Shown here: positions 34,082 to 42,893 of the stretch, in pieces
How the letters are laid out: each line of letters starts with the position of its first letter
Numbering within the stretch: position 1 is the first letter of the stretch
Assembly (NCBI GenBank): GCA_019694455.1
Contig: JAIBBY010000030.1
Span: 1 to 58,947 of the forward strand
Origin: Pirellulales bacterium
GTDB taxonomy: Bacteria > Planctomycetota > Planctomycetia > Pirellulales > JAEUIK01
Reading direction: 5' to 3'
Length of the DNA: 58,947 nt
The notes under the pieces: generated by a model
The model's input: the letters and a program-made list of their open reading frames with translations, nothing else
Told to the model about the DNA's origin: nothing
The model's database searches: none
Program-made: the position numbers and the translations under genes

Positions 34082-36175
34082 TCATTGCGCTGAGGTCTGC
34101 GGCGCGATCAGCATCGGCCCCATCGCGGTCGGCGATGGCGGCGCAAGGCCCGGCGGCGCAGGACCAATCGGCATCGCGGCCGGCGCCGCAAGTCCCGGCG
34201 GCAACCGGTTCGGCGCCGAAGCCGGATAAATCCTCGGTAGTCGCGGGTCGGGCGTGGCGTTCAACTCCGCCAGGTTCTCCAGCAAGATGCGCCGCACCTC
34301 CAGCACCGCAATCGGGTGCCGATGCACGTGCGAGTGATCGGCGTTGACCACAATCTCGGAATCGACGTTGTCCAGGTGCGCGCTGTCGTAACCCACCACG
34401 CCGTCCCCTTTGCCAGAGACGCGCGTCAGCAGCCCGTCTCCCTCGATCACGCCGACAATGTTGTGGCGCTTCAGCGCCGGCGGTCGCGGCGCGGCGAGCA
34501 TGATCGGCAGTATGGGGCAATCGGGCGACAGCGAATCGATCGACGTGGGGGTGTGCAAGATCGAGTCGTTCTTGAACGCCCCGGGGTTGTCGCGATAAAG
34601 CTGCTGCCCAGAGCGGACCAGCATCTGCGGCATCGACACCAGCTTGCGCCCCAGATAGCGAGTGGCCTCGTTGGCGAAGGTGCTTCCCCGGTGCGGCGTG
34701 CCAATGGTGATCACGCGGCGCACCCCCGGGTTGGTGTGAAAGTAAAAGGTGTTGGCCAGCCGGGCCTTGGTGTCGGCGTCGGTGTCGATCTCTTGCAGCG
34801 GCTTGTCGCTGACCGCCTTCCAATAGTCGTCGCCGCTTTCCAAGGTTTGCAGCACCGACACCAGCCCCCCCATGCTATGCCCGACCAAAATCAACTGGTC
34901 CAGCGCCGGTTGTCGCACTTCGGGGTCGAGTATCTGCCGGGCTTCGACCAAATCTTTGCGCAACTGCGCGGCGCTGATCCAGAACGGTTGCCCGGTGGGA
35001 TAGAGATAAAACCAAAACTGGTAGCGCTCGCGAATCCGCGGGTCGCTCCGCAGATCGTTGAACATCTCCATCCAGGTGATGGGGCTCGACCACAGGCCAT
35101 GCACCATCAGCACCGGAATCTTGCCCGGCTCATACGGCTGCACCATGTAGATGCCGCGTAGATTTTGATACTTCTCGGGCGACAGAAAACCGAGCGTGCT
35201 CAGATCCTCGACCTTGGGCTCGTTCAGAAAGTAGGCCAGCGGCGTGCTCAGGTCGCTCTCTAGCGGCACGCGCACGCCCGCGATGTCGATGTCGCGTACG
35301 GCCAGCGGATCGTACAGTTCCAGTTCAGCGCGCAGCGAGCCATCGGTGGCGTTGCGCGGCAGCACGCGCAAAAAGGCGGTCGCGGGGACGCTCAATCCCG
35401 GCGGGTAAAACTTTTCGCTCGGGATCGGCGTTTGCGGTTGGCGGCGTATCGCGATCAGCGGCACGCCCAGCCCGTAATTGCGATACTGATTGGTCAGGCC
35501 CTGCACTTCGTAATCGGAGACGAACTCGAACTTTTCGATCTCCTCGGGCCGCCAGGTGGTTCCCTTGCCCACCACGCACACTTCGCAGGTGTGAGCGCCG
35601 GTGTGGATCTGATGTTTGCTGCCGGGGCGCAGGCCGTCCTTGTCCGCCACGATGCGCAGCATCGCTTCCAGCGCGCTGTTGTACAGGTTGCAAGCGCCGC
35701 GAAACTCCGGATCGTAGACGTTGCGCTGATACGCCAGGCTGTGATCGAACAGATACTTGTAGGCGTGGGCGACGGCGCCGCCATAAAAGTCGAGCGCGGC
35801 GGTTTTGTCTTTTGGTTTGGCCTTCACGCCGCCGATGTAGGCCAACTCGGCCAGCGCGTAGCTCGCCTCGGCGGTCGGTTCGTGCTCGTAGAATTTTTCC
35901 AGCTTTGCTAGCACCACGCGGCTGTCGTCGCTCGCCGCGTCGGCCAGACCATAACGGCGCAGCACCTGCGTGGCACGCGGACTGGGCTTGGGGCCACTGC
36001 GCGAAAAGAGTTGAAGCTGGTCAGCCAGGGGGTTCTGCGGCGTTTTGCGCAGCGACACGTACTCGCTCGAAGCGCACGCGCCAAACAGCGGCAGCGCGAG
36101 AATCACGACCCACAACCCGCGCCGCGAGGCGCGAGCCGGCGGCCCAACGCAATGTCCAGGCTCGCTCAATGTCAT
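34082..36175 (-). CDS. Lipoprotein with alpha/beta hydrolase domain
   Basis: 697 residues from the ATG at 36175. The N-terminus is a lipoprotein-type signal with LFGACASSEY, so the cysteine near residue 34 is probably lipidated. A helical domain (about 60-230) precedes the hydrolase domain (about 360-620): VLMVHGLWSSPITWMEMFND, the nucleophile elbow LVGHSMGGLVS and the catalytic His in VNADHSHVHRHP near the end. This pattern is that of PGAP1/lipase-like hydrolases acting at membranes. The tail is Pro/Ala/Gly-rich. A longer start at 36235 lacks a ribosome-binding site. Likely a cell-surface or periplasmic lipase/esterase. Confidence 0.82.
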   Translation of the reverse strand: MTLSEPGHCVGPPARASRRGLWVVILALPLFGACASSEYVSLRKTPQNPLADQLQLFSRSGPKPSPRATQVLRRYGLADAASDDSRVVLAKLEKFYEHEPTAEASYALAELAYIGGVKAKPKDKTAALDFYGGAVAHAYKYLFDHSLAYQRNVYDPEFRGACNLYNSALEAMLRIVADKDGLRPGSKHQIHTGAHTCEVCVVGKGTTWRPEEIEKFEFVSDYEVQGLTNQYRNYGLGVPLIAIRRQPQTPIPSEKFYPPGLSVPATAFLRVLPRNATDGSLRAELELYDPLAVRDIDIAGVRVPLESDLSTPLAYFLNEPKVEDLSTLGFLSPEKYQNLRGIYMVQPYEPGKIPVLMVHGLWSSPITWMEMFNDLRSDPRIRERYQFWFYLYPTGQPFWISAAQLRKDLVEARQILDPEVRQPALDQLILVGHSMGGLVSVLQTLESGDDYWKAVSDKPLQEIDTDADTKARLANTFYFHTNPGVRRVITIGTPHRGSTFANEATRYLGRKLVSMPQMLVRSGQQLYRDNPGAFKNDSILHTPTSIDSLSPDCPILPIMLAAPRPPALKRHNIVGVIEGDGLLTRVSGKGDGVVGYDSAHLDNVDSEIVVNADHSHVHRHPIAVLEVRRILLENLAELNATPDPRLPRIYPASAPNRLPPGLAAPAAMPIGPAPPGLAPPSPTAMGPMLIAPQTSAQ

Positions 36176-36394
36176 TCCGTCGGTAAAGCGAGTAGACTGG
36201 GGAAACTCGGCGCCGCCGGTGCGCTCGCAATCCATTGCGCGCGCGGCCGTGGACAGAACCCGAGGGGGCGGGAGAATAGGAACACTCCCCCCCGCGCGTC
36301 AACGCCGGTTGCCTGGCAACCGAGTTGCAAAACCCCCAGCGCGGGTTGCCAATACACCCGCACGACGGAACTTAACGGAACGAGGCTGGCAAGC

Positions 36395-36856
36395 ATGGCC
36401 CTACGAGTCATCAAGGGATTGGACGAACTGAAGACGCTGATTGGCCAGTCGCTCGGCACCAGCGATTGGTTGCCGATCACCCAACAGCAGGTGCAGCAGT
36501 TCGCCGACTCCACCCGCGACCATCAGTGGTTGCATGTCGATCCCGAGCGGGCCCAGCGCGAAAGCCCTTATGGGCAAACGATCGCGCATGGCTTTTTGAC
36601 CCTCTCCCTTTGCCCGGCCTTGGCTCAAGACACCTTCCAGATCGAAGGGATCAAGATGGGGGTGAACTACGGACTGAACCGGGTTCGGTTCCCCAACGCC
36701 GTGCGCGTCGGCTCGCGAGTGCGCTTGACCTCGCAATTAGTCGATCTCAAAGAATGTCAGGAAGGCGCGACCGTCACCTACAAGCAAACGATCGAAGTCG
36801 AGGGAGAAGACAAGCCGGCCTGCGTGGCCGAAATGATGGCCCGCCTCTACTTTTGA
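36395..36856 (+). CDS. MaoC-like (R)-specific enoyl-CoA hydratase family protein
   Basis: 153 residues from the ATG at 36395 with GAGGCTGGC upstream. The hot-dog-fold hydratase motif is intact: DHQWLHVDPERAQRESPYG followed by IAHGFLTLSL, where Asp and His are the catalytic pair. Length matches the single-domain family (about 150). It hydrates trans-2-enoyl-CoA or a related acyl-CoA in the cytosol. The next gene begins 10 bp downstream on the same strand, although that product is exported and its link to acyl-CoA metabolism is unclear. Confidence 0.9.
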   Translation: MALRVIKGLDELKTLIGQSLGTSDWLPITQQQVQQFADSTRDHQWLHVDPERAQRESPYGQTIAHGFLTLSLCPALAQDTFQIEGIKMGVNYGLNRVRFPNAVRVGSRVRLTSQLVDLKECQEGATVTYKQTIEVEGEDKPACVAEMMARLYF

Positions 36857-36866
36857 TGCGACCCGT

Positions 36867-38747
36867 ATGTTGCGCCCTGCCTTGATCGCGCTAGTGCTTG
36901 CCCTGCCGGCCGTGGCCGGCGCCGCCGCGCCGCAAGGCCCCATCGCCGACTTTGCCCTGCGCGATATTCACGGCCGCCAGGTCGCCCTGACCGACGCCGC
37001 GGGCCAGCGCTTGACCGTGGTGGTCTTTCTTGGCGTCGAGTGCCCCTTGGCCCGGCTCTATGCGCCGCGCCTGGTCGAACTGGCCAGCGCCTATCGCGAT
37101 CGGAGAGTCGCCTGGGTGGCGATCGACTCCAACCGGCAAGACGCGCTCTCCGAAATGGGGCACTACGCCCGCGAGTTTCAACTGCCGTTTCCGCTGCTCA
37201 AAGACGACGACAACGCCATTGCCGACGCCTTTGCCGCCCAGCGCACGCCCGAGGTCTTTGTCCTCGATGCCGAGCGGATGGTGCGCTATCACGGCCGCAT
37301 CGACGACCAATACCAGCCGGGCCTGTCCGGCGCGCGCGCGCGGCGCGACGACCTGCGCCAGGCGCTCGACGAACTGTTGGCCGGCAAGCCGGTGTCCGTG
37401 CCAGAAACGCCGCTGGCCGGTTGCTTGATCGGTCGCCGGCCGTCGCGGCCACCGCTCGACAACCCCACCATCACCTGGACGCGCGACGTGGCGCGGCTCT
37501 TTCAGTCGCATTGCCAAGACTGTCATCGGCCCGGCGAGATCGGCCCCATGCCGCTGTTGACCTACCAAGACGTGCAAGGCTGGGAGCCGATGATTCGCGA
37601 GGTGGTGTCGCAGGGGCGCATGCCCCCTTGGCACGCCAATCCCGAGGTGGGCCACTTTGTCAACGATGTCAGCCTCTCCCAGACGGACAAGCAAACCATC
37701 CTCGATTGGATCGACCAAGGCATCCCCGAGGGAGACCCGGCCCACGCGCCGCCGCCGGCCACTTTTCCCGAGGGTTGGCACATCACTCAGCCAGACCAGG
37801 TGGTCTACATGAGCGAACAACCGTTCGCCGTGCCGGCTGAAGGCATCGTCGAGTACAAGTGGTTTGTCGCCGACCCTGGCTTCAAGGAGGATCGCTGGAT
37901 CAAGGCGGCCGAGTGTCGCCCCGGCAACCGCGCCGTCGTCCATCATGTGACGGTCTACTACAAACCGCCGGGCGTGCCATTCGATCTGCGCATTGGTCGC
38001 CGCGTGAATCTGCTGGCGGGCTACGCGCCCGGCAAGATTCACTACACGCCGCTGCCGGGCTTGGCGTTTTATCTGCCGGCCGGCACGCAACTCGTGTTCG
38101 AGATGCACTACACCCCCAACGGCTCGCCGCAAGAGGACCGCAGTTCCATCGGACTGGTCTTCGCCAAGCCCGAGGAGGTGGAAAAGCAACTCTACTGCGT
38201 AATGAACGCCAACGATCAGTTCAGCATTCCGCCCGGCGTGGACAACCATCGGGTCGATGCGGCTTACGAGATCGACGAAGACTCGCTGTTGTACTTCATG
38301 AGCCCGCACATGCACCTGCGGGGAAAGTCGTTCCGGTTCGACGTGGTGTACCCCGGCGGCGCGCGCGAGACGCTGCTGGATATTCCGCGGTTCGATTTTG
38401 GCTGGCAGACCAACTACATCCTGGCCGAGCCGAAGCGCCTGCCCAAGGGAAGTCGAGTGCTCTGCGCCGCGCACTACGACAACTCGGCCGAAAACCTGGC
38501 CAATCCCGATCCCACGGCCACGGTGCGCTGGGGAGATCAAACCTGGGAAGAGATGATGATCGGCACCATTGCCATCGCGCCGGTCGATCAGGACCTGCGC
38601 CGCGGCCTCGGCGTCCCGAAGCGCAGCTTCGATCCGAGCCAGTGGTGGTATCCGCAGTACACGCCCTTGGCGCTAGGCGCTTTCTTGCTGGCCCTGCTGG
38701 CCAGCCTCTACGCCGGCTGGCGATTCTTGCGCCGCGGAGCGGTTTGA
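36867..38747 (+). CDS. Redoxin / haem-c / type II copper monooxygenase-like fusion, membrane-anchored
   Basis: 626 residues. A signal peptide (1-19) is followed by a redoxin domain (about 25-180) whose active-site region is VECPLARLYAP with a single cysteine. One cytochrome c site follows, CQDCH (216-220). The C-terminal half resembles the peptidylglycine/dopamine monooxygenase fold, with candidate copper ligands His359-His360 (VVHHV), His414 (MHYTP) and His481/His483 (SPHMHLRG). A final transmembrane helix (about 595-620) anchors it. Domain order suggests electron transfer from the haem to a copper centre with a thiol-type domain attached. Substrate unknown. A paralogue lies at 56277-58073. 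Confidence 0.85.
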   Translation: MLRPALIALVLALPAVAGAAAPQGPIADFALRDIHGRQVALTDAAGQRLTVVVFLGVECPLARLYAPRLVELASAYRDRRVAWVAIDSNRQDALSEMGHYAREFQLPFPLLKDDDNAIADAFAAQRTPEVFVLDAERMVRYHGRIDDQYQPGLSGARARRDDLRQALDELLAGKPVSVPETPLAGCLIGRRPSRPPLDNPTITWTRDVARLFQSHCQDCHRPGEIGPMPLLTYQDVQGWEPMIREVVSQGRMPPWHANPEVGHFVNDVSLSQTDKQTILDWIDQGIPEGDPAHAPPPATFPEGWHITQPDQVVYMSEQPFAVPAEGIVEYKWFVADPGFKEDRWIKAAECRPGNRAVVHHVTVYYKPPGVPFDLRIGRRVNLLAGYAPGKIHYTPLPGLAFYLPAGTQLVFEMHYTPNGSPQEDRSSIGLVFAKPEEVEKQLYCVMNANDQFSIPPGVDNHRVDAAYEIDEDSLLYFMSPHMHLRGKSFRFDVVYPGGARETLLDIPRFDFGWQTNYILAEPKRLPKGSRVLCAAHYDNSAENLANPDPTATVRWGDQTWEEMMIGTIAIAPVDQDLRRGLGVPKRSFDPSQWWYPQYTPLALGAFLLALLASLYAGWRFLRRGAV

Positions 38748-38806
38748 ACTCGCTCCGCTAGCCTCGCTCGTCGCGCGCCTTGATCGGCGCTACGGCGAAA
38801 TCGCGC

Positions 38807-41329
38807 TCAGCTCACTTCCCGCCCGATCAAGGGATCGCTGAAGCTCCACTTCCCCGTTTCGATCCGGCCGGCGAAGGTCTGTTCCCAAGATTTATCCGCG
38901 CCGCGGATGGCGAAGTCGTACCACGAGTGGCTCGATTTGGCCTCGACCACGTGCGTCAGCGTTGCCTGCGCCGCGATGGTCTGGCGGTGCGTCGCGTTGC
39001 CGTACGATCGCGATTGAATCTCGACCTCGACGGCCCGCGATTCAAGATTGGCGATGCGAACTTCGACATCGCCGCTCAGCGACCCATCGCCTCGCGACGT
39101 CGCTGGCTGGACACGGATTCCCACGCGCGGGCCATCTGCCGCGCCGCGGAACTCGCGCTGGAACCCGTTCGGCCCCGACACGACCAAGTGATAGGCGCCG
39201 TCGGCAAAAGCGGCGAGCGGCCACGAGTCTTCCACCACCGCGCCTGCCGCGACGGCGTAATCGCGCACTTGCATTTCGCCCGTCGCCGTACGCGCGTAAA
39301 CGGTCAGCGGCGCGCCGGCTGCGCGCTCGCCAAATTGCTGGTTGCCGGCTTCAAAACGAAGAACGACACTGTCGCGATCGGCGGTCAGCGCGGCGTCGGC
39401 GTGCAATTCGTACGGCAGCGGGCTGGAGCGCCGCAGGCCCGGTTCCTGGCGCGGCAACAATGGCGAGGCCGCTGGCTCGCGGCGGATTTGCGCAATTTCG
39501 TCCTCCGTAAGCGCGCGAAAGTCCGTCGGCGCTTGCTTGAATTTCGCGCGGTGGATCCCTTCGATCACGGCGCTGGCCGCCGGCGCCGGCGGCAACCCGC
39601 TTTGCGCTCCGTCGAACGCCTGAAACGCCGACGTCAGATCGCCGCACACCGCGCGCCGCCATGCGCTGATGTTGGGTTCTTCGACCGCATGGCCGGTCTT
39701 GTGCGTGAGGAACTTTTCCAAAAATTGCAGCACCGACGTATGATCGAACACCTGCGAGCAGACGCAGCCGCCGCGGGTCCACGGCGACGCGATGATCATC
39801 GGCACGCGATAGCCCAGCCCAATCGGCGCCTCGCGGGCCCATTGGCCGCGCTTTAGCTTGCGCTCTTCCTCGGCGTCGACGTAATCCACGCTGGTGTCGA
39901 TACCGGCCGACGCCTTGCCCGTCTCCGGGCGGCGCGGATGCGGCGCCACAAACGGCGGCACATGATCGAAGAAGCCGTCGTTTTCGTCGTAGGTGAGAAT
40001 GAAGATCGTTTTCTTCCACACCTCCGGATTGCTGGTGAGAATGTCAATCGCTTCGGCAATGTACCAGGCGCCGTACCAGGCCGAACCCGGATGATCGGAA
40101 AACCGCGCCGGCGCCGTCAACCAAGACACGGTCGGCAACTTGCCCGACTGAACATCCTGGCGGAACGTGTGAAAGACGTCCCCCTGCGGCATCTGCACGC
40201 GGCGCTTTTCGCCGTCGTCGTCATAGGCGTGCGTCGTAAGCTGGCGATAGGCGGGGTCGGCGGCGTTGGTCGAAAAGGCCTTTTCGTGCAGCGCCTTCGC
40301 GCGCGCGGAAAGCTGTTCCCATTTTTCGGCGGAGTATTGCTCGCGTTCTTGCTGCAGTTCGTCTAGCGCGGCGCGCTGTTCCGCCAGTTGCTCTCGCAGG
40401 GGTTTGGCGTCTTCCTCTTGGCCCGCTTTCGCGGCGATCTGCTGTTCCAGTTCCGCGATCCGCTGTTGCCGCGTTTGCGCCAGCCGCTCGACATAGCGGC
40501 GACGCTCCGCCGCAAACCGCACCTGGTACTGCGTGAAGTACTCCAGCGGGTTGTCGCCAAAGTTCGCCAGCCACGCCTCGTTTTCTCCCACCAATCCCGA
40601 GGGAATCGTCAGGTCGTTCTGGTAGCACTTCCAGGAAACGCCCAGGTCTTCCAACCGCTCGGGGAAGGTCGTCCACGACACCTCGGCGCCATAAACGGCT
40701 TCGTCGTTGTACATCTTGGCCGGGCTGTCGGCCGACTGCTTTTCGCGGACCGTGCCGCTCCACAGGTAGAGCCGGTTGGGCGTGGTGCAGGTGAGCGCCG
40801 AGCAGAAATGCTGATCGCAAATGGTGAACGCGTCGGCCAGCGCGTAATAGAAAGGAATGTCCTCGCGCGTGTAGTACCCCAGCGCGAACGGCATGCCCTC
40901 ATATCCCTCCCCCAGATGTTTCACATCCAGCCAGCGGTCGTACTGGCCGTTGTTGCGGGCGTCGACCTGATCGGGCCGGCCGTGCGGCAGGCAGCCCAGC
41001 CAGGTCGAGTTGGTGTCCTTGATATCAAGATGAAAGGGAACGTAGCTCTCGCCGCCGCGGTTCGATTGCACCCACACCGGGTTGCCGTTGGCCAGCTTGA
41101 TCGCGCGCGGATCGTCGAACCCGCGGACACCATTCAGCGCCCCAAACGCGTGATCGAACGATCGGTTCTCCTGCATCAGGATGACCACATGTTCGGCGTC
41201 CAAAAACGTGCTGTCCGGATCGGGGGCGATCGCCAGCGCGCGTTGGATGGAATCGAGCGGAAAGCCCCCCAGTCCGGCGGCGCCAGACAAGATGGCGGCC
41301 CGCTTCAAGAATTGACGGCGTGTTTCCAT
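38807..41329 (-). CDS. Tat-exported phospholipase C / phosphoesterase with coiled-coil insertion
   Basis: 840 residues from the ATG at 41329 with GGGAG upstream. A twin-arginine signal (METRRQFLKRAA) starts the protein. The phosphoesterase domain (about 45-560) has VILMQENRSFDHAFG (50-64), CTTPNRLYLWSG (181-192), LTYDENDGFFDHVPPF and FDHTSVLQFLEKF. The two C-terminal segments match the DUF756-type domains of Pseudomonas-type phospholipases C. Between about 270 and 350 lies a charged coiled coil (RIAELEQQIAAK and LREQLAEQRAALDELQQERE) that normal family members do not have. It would hydrolyse phosphodiesters such as phosphatidylcholine outside the cytoplasm, after folding in the cytoplasm. It is convergent with the upstream fusion gene. 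Confidence 0.92.
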   Translation of the reverse strand: METRRQFLKRAAILSGAAGLGGFPLDSIQRALAIAPDPDSTFLDAEHVVILMQENRSFDHAFGALNGVRGFDDPRAIKLANGNPVWVQSNRGGESYVPFHLDIKDTNSTWLGCLPHGRPDQVDARNNGQYDRWLDVKHLGEGYEGMPFALGYYTREDIPFYYALADAFTICDQHFCSALTCTTPNRLYLWSGTVREKQSADSPAKMYNDEAVYGAEVSWTTFPERLEDLGVSWKCYQNDLTIPSGLVGENEAWLANFGDNPLEYFTQYQVRFAAERRRYVERLAQTRQQRIAELEQQIAAKAGQEEDAKPLREQLAEQRAALDELQQEREQYSAEKWEQLSARAKALHEKAFSTNAADPAYRQLTTHAYDDDGEKRRVQMPQGDVFHTFRQDVQSGKLPTVSWLTAPARFSDHPGSAWYGAWYIAEAIDILTSNPEVWKKTIFILTYDENDGFFDHVPPFVAPHPRRPETGKASAGIDTSVDYVDAEEERKLKRGQWAREAPIGLGYRVPMIIASPWTRGGCVCSQVFDHTSVLQFLEKFLTHKTGHAVEEPNISAWRRAVCGDLTSAFQAFDGAQSGLPPAPAASAVIEGIHRAKFKQAPTDFRALTEDEIAQIRREPAASPLLPRQEPGLRRSSPLPYELHADAALTADRDSVVLRFEAGNQQFGERAAGAPLTVYARTATGEMQVRDYAVAAGAVVEDSWPLAAFADGAYHLVVSGPNGFQREFRGAADGPRVGIRVQPATSRGDGSLSGDVEVRIANLESRAVEVEIQSRSYGNATHRQTIAAQATLTHVVEAKSSHSWYDFAIRGADKSWEQTFAGRIETGKWSFSDPLIGREVS

Positions 41330-41645
41330 CACGTGCTCCCGAAAAGCGCCGCTGCTTGCAAAAAAGCGCGACGAAGGTAGGTTGGCTGGCGACGAGCGAT
41401 TGCCCACAAAACGTCGATCGTAAAAGGGGGCGCGGCGGCTAGCAAGTCCCGTGCTCGCCGCCTACGGTATTGCCGGCCGCGCCGCTAGCCACACCGCGCA
41501 TCGTGCGCAGGTCCGGCCCTTCACGCCGTCAGACCCTCGCGACGTTCACCCGCTGGCCGCTTGTCGCGCCAGCGCGTCGCGCCAATACTGCTCCTTACCG
41601 CCGCCGCTCCAAGAAAATAGCTGCGGATCACGGAGCGGACACATT
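41330..41645. other. Divergent intergenic region of 316 bp
   Basis: It lies between the phospholipase C gene and the AT-richer gene at 41646 and must hold both promoters. I see no repeat, RNA gene or clear promoter boxes. Confidence 0.35.
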
Positions 41646-42551
41646 ATGTTTTCAATCGCTCTAACGCTAATCGTACCGCTCTTTGCAGTGTGCGCGTCTA
41701 ATGTCGTCCCGCCGGTGACTGCCGTGGTTGTGGGGGAGCGAGTCTACTGGCAAGGCCATAGCCCCGCAGACGGTGTATTTCGCCTCCATTCCACGTCGCC
41801 AATGGACCCAATGGTTATCGGTAATCATTGCTTTTTCCTGTTGTGGTCGAGCGATCAGCCGATCGCGTGGCATATTCGCGACAAGGAAGTGTGGGCCGTG
41901 ACGTGTCGGTTGCAGCAGCCGACGTTTGAAGCCTATTATCTCTCAAAAATGCCATTGGCGAGTTCACAGACGAGTGGTGTGCTACGGGCTCAGGAGGTGC
42001 TTGCGAGATGTGGCCCTTTGGAGGCACTGCGCAATAGTCTGCACTCGCAAAACTTGCCACCGGTTTACTTCGACTACGTGTCTGTCGCTAAGGATCGTGG
42101 ACGACTGTTTGCGCTTGCCAGTAATCGAGTGATGAGCGAGTGGGAGTATTCATTTGTCGTCAAGAATCCGAACGCTGTTCCACCCGATCAGAAGATCAAA
42201 GGCAAATGGACCAAGGTTGCGGAGTATCCTGCGGAGTTCTTTGAGCCGTTCACGATCTTCATGCAGCCGAACGGGCCAGCCGCCGTGACAGAATCGGGGC
42301 GGCTCTATACCCTGCGTGGCAAGCGCGAATGGGCAAGACTGCGAAAGTTTCCGCCACATGGGCAAGGTGGAATTGTGGCTGTGATCGAAGACTTGCGAAC
42401 CGGCAAGACCCACGCCTTCACCAAGACCACCTGCTTCACGCTGAGCGATCCAGATGTCGCCAGATCGTTCCAGTTTCCCGCCATGGGGGACCATCCCGAT
42501 TCAACAGCCAAAGCCTTGGTTCGAGCGGTGGAATTCCTCGATCAAAAGTGA
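41646..42551 (+). CDS. Exported protein of unknown function, AT-richer than neighbours
   Basis: 301 residues from the ATG at 41646 with GGAGCGG upstream; a longer frame upstream (from 41451) has no such site and no signal peptide. An N-terminal hydrophobic segment (2-17, FSIALTLIVPLFAVCAS) is probably a signal peptide. The rest alternates strands and short turns (VVVGERVYWQGHSP, GRLYTLRGKREW), which might be a propeller-like beta fold. I recognise no family. Codon use differs clearly from the flanking genes. Confidence 0.62.
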   Translation: MFSIALTLIVPLFAVCASNVVPPVTAVVVGERVYWQGHSPADGVFRLHSTSPMDPMVIGNHCFFLLWSSDQPIAWHIRDKEVWAVTCRLQQPTFEAYYLSKMPLASSQTSGVLRAQEVLARCGPLEALRNSLHSQNLPPVYFDYVSVAKDRGRLFALASNRVMSEWEYSFVVKNPNAVPPDQKIKGKWTKVAEYPAEFFEPFTIFMQPNGPAAVTESGRLYTLRGKREWARLRKFPPHGQGGIVAVIEDLRTGKTHAFTKTTCFTLSDPDVARSFQFPAMGDHPDSTAKALVRAVEFLDQK

Positions 42552-42893
42552 ACGCTCGCGCCGCTGCTCGTTCACTCAAAGCCATGCGTTTCAAATCGAT
42601 CATCCCCGGCGTGGATTTCCCTGCGCTGCCCAATCCGCGCGGCTGCCAGTTGTTAGCCCTCCAGTTCCAGCTTGAGCGGGCGTCTCCGCTCCGTGATCCG
42701 CAGGCGGCCAGGCGGCCAGCGGTTCAGCCAGATGACGCGCCGCCAGCCACTGACAATGAGCGACCACGCGCTGCGCGTCGTCATCGCCGGCTCGCCCTGC
42801 CGAAAACGCCCCCGCAGCGCCCAGCCGATCTCGACAATTTGGCCAGAAACAGGGAAGCTGCGAATAATGACTTAGCTTTCCAGCGGATTGCCG
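42552..42893. other. 342 bp between genes, possible gene remnant
   Basis: A frame beginning ATG near 42583 starts with a protein-like segment (MRFKSIIPGVDFPALPNPRG, continuing CQLLALQFQLE) that then dissolves into Arg/Pro/Ala-rich sequence without pattern. It may be the 5' end of a decayed gene or coincidence. No other feature is seen. Confidence 0.3.

Noticed and set aside
33285..34229. 314-codon plus-strand frame with repeated SSTRRL segments
   Set aside because: Apparent repeats come from reading the TPR DNA repeats in another frame.
36891..38540. 549-codon minus-strand frame
   Set aside because: Antisense to the fusion gene that carries CxxCH and copper-type histidine motifs.
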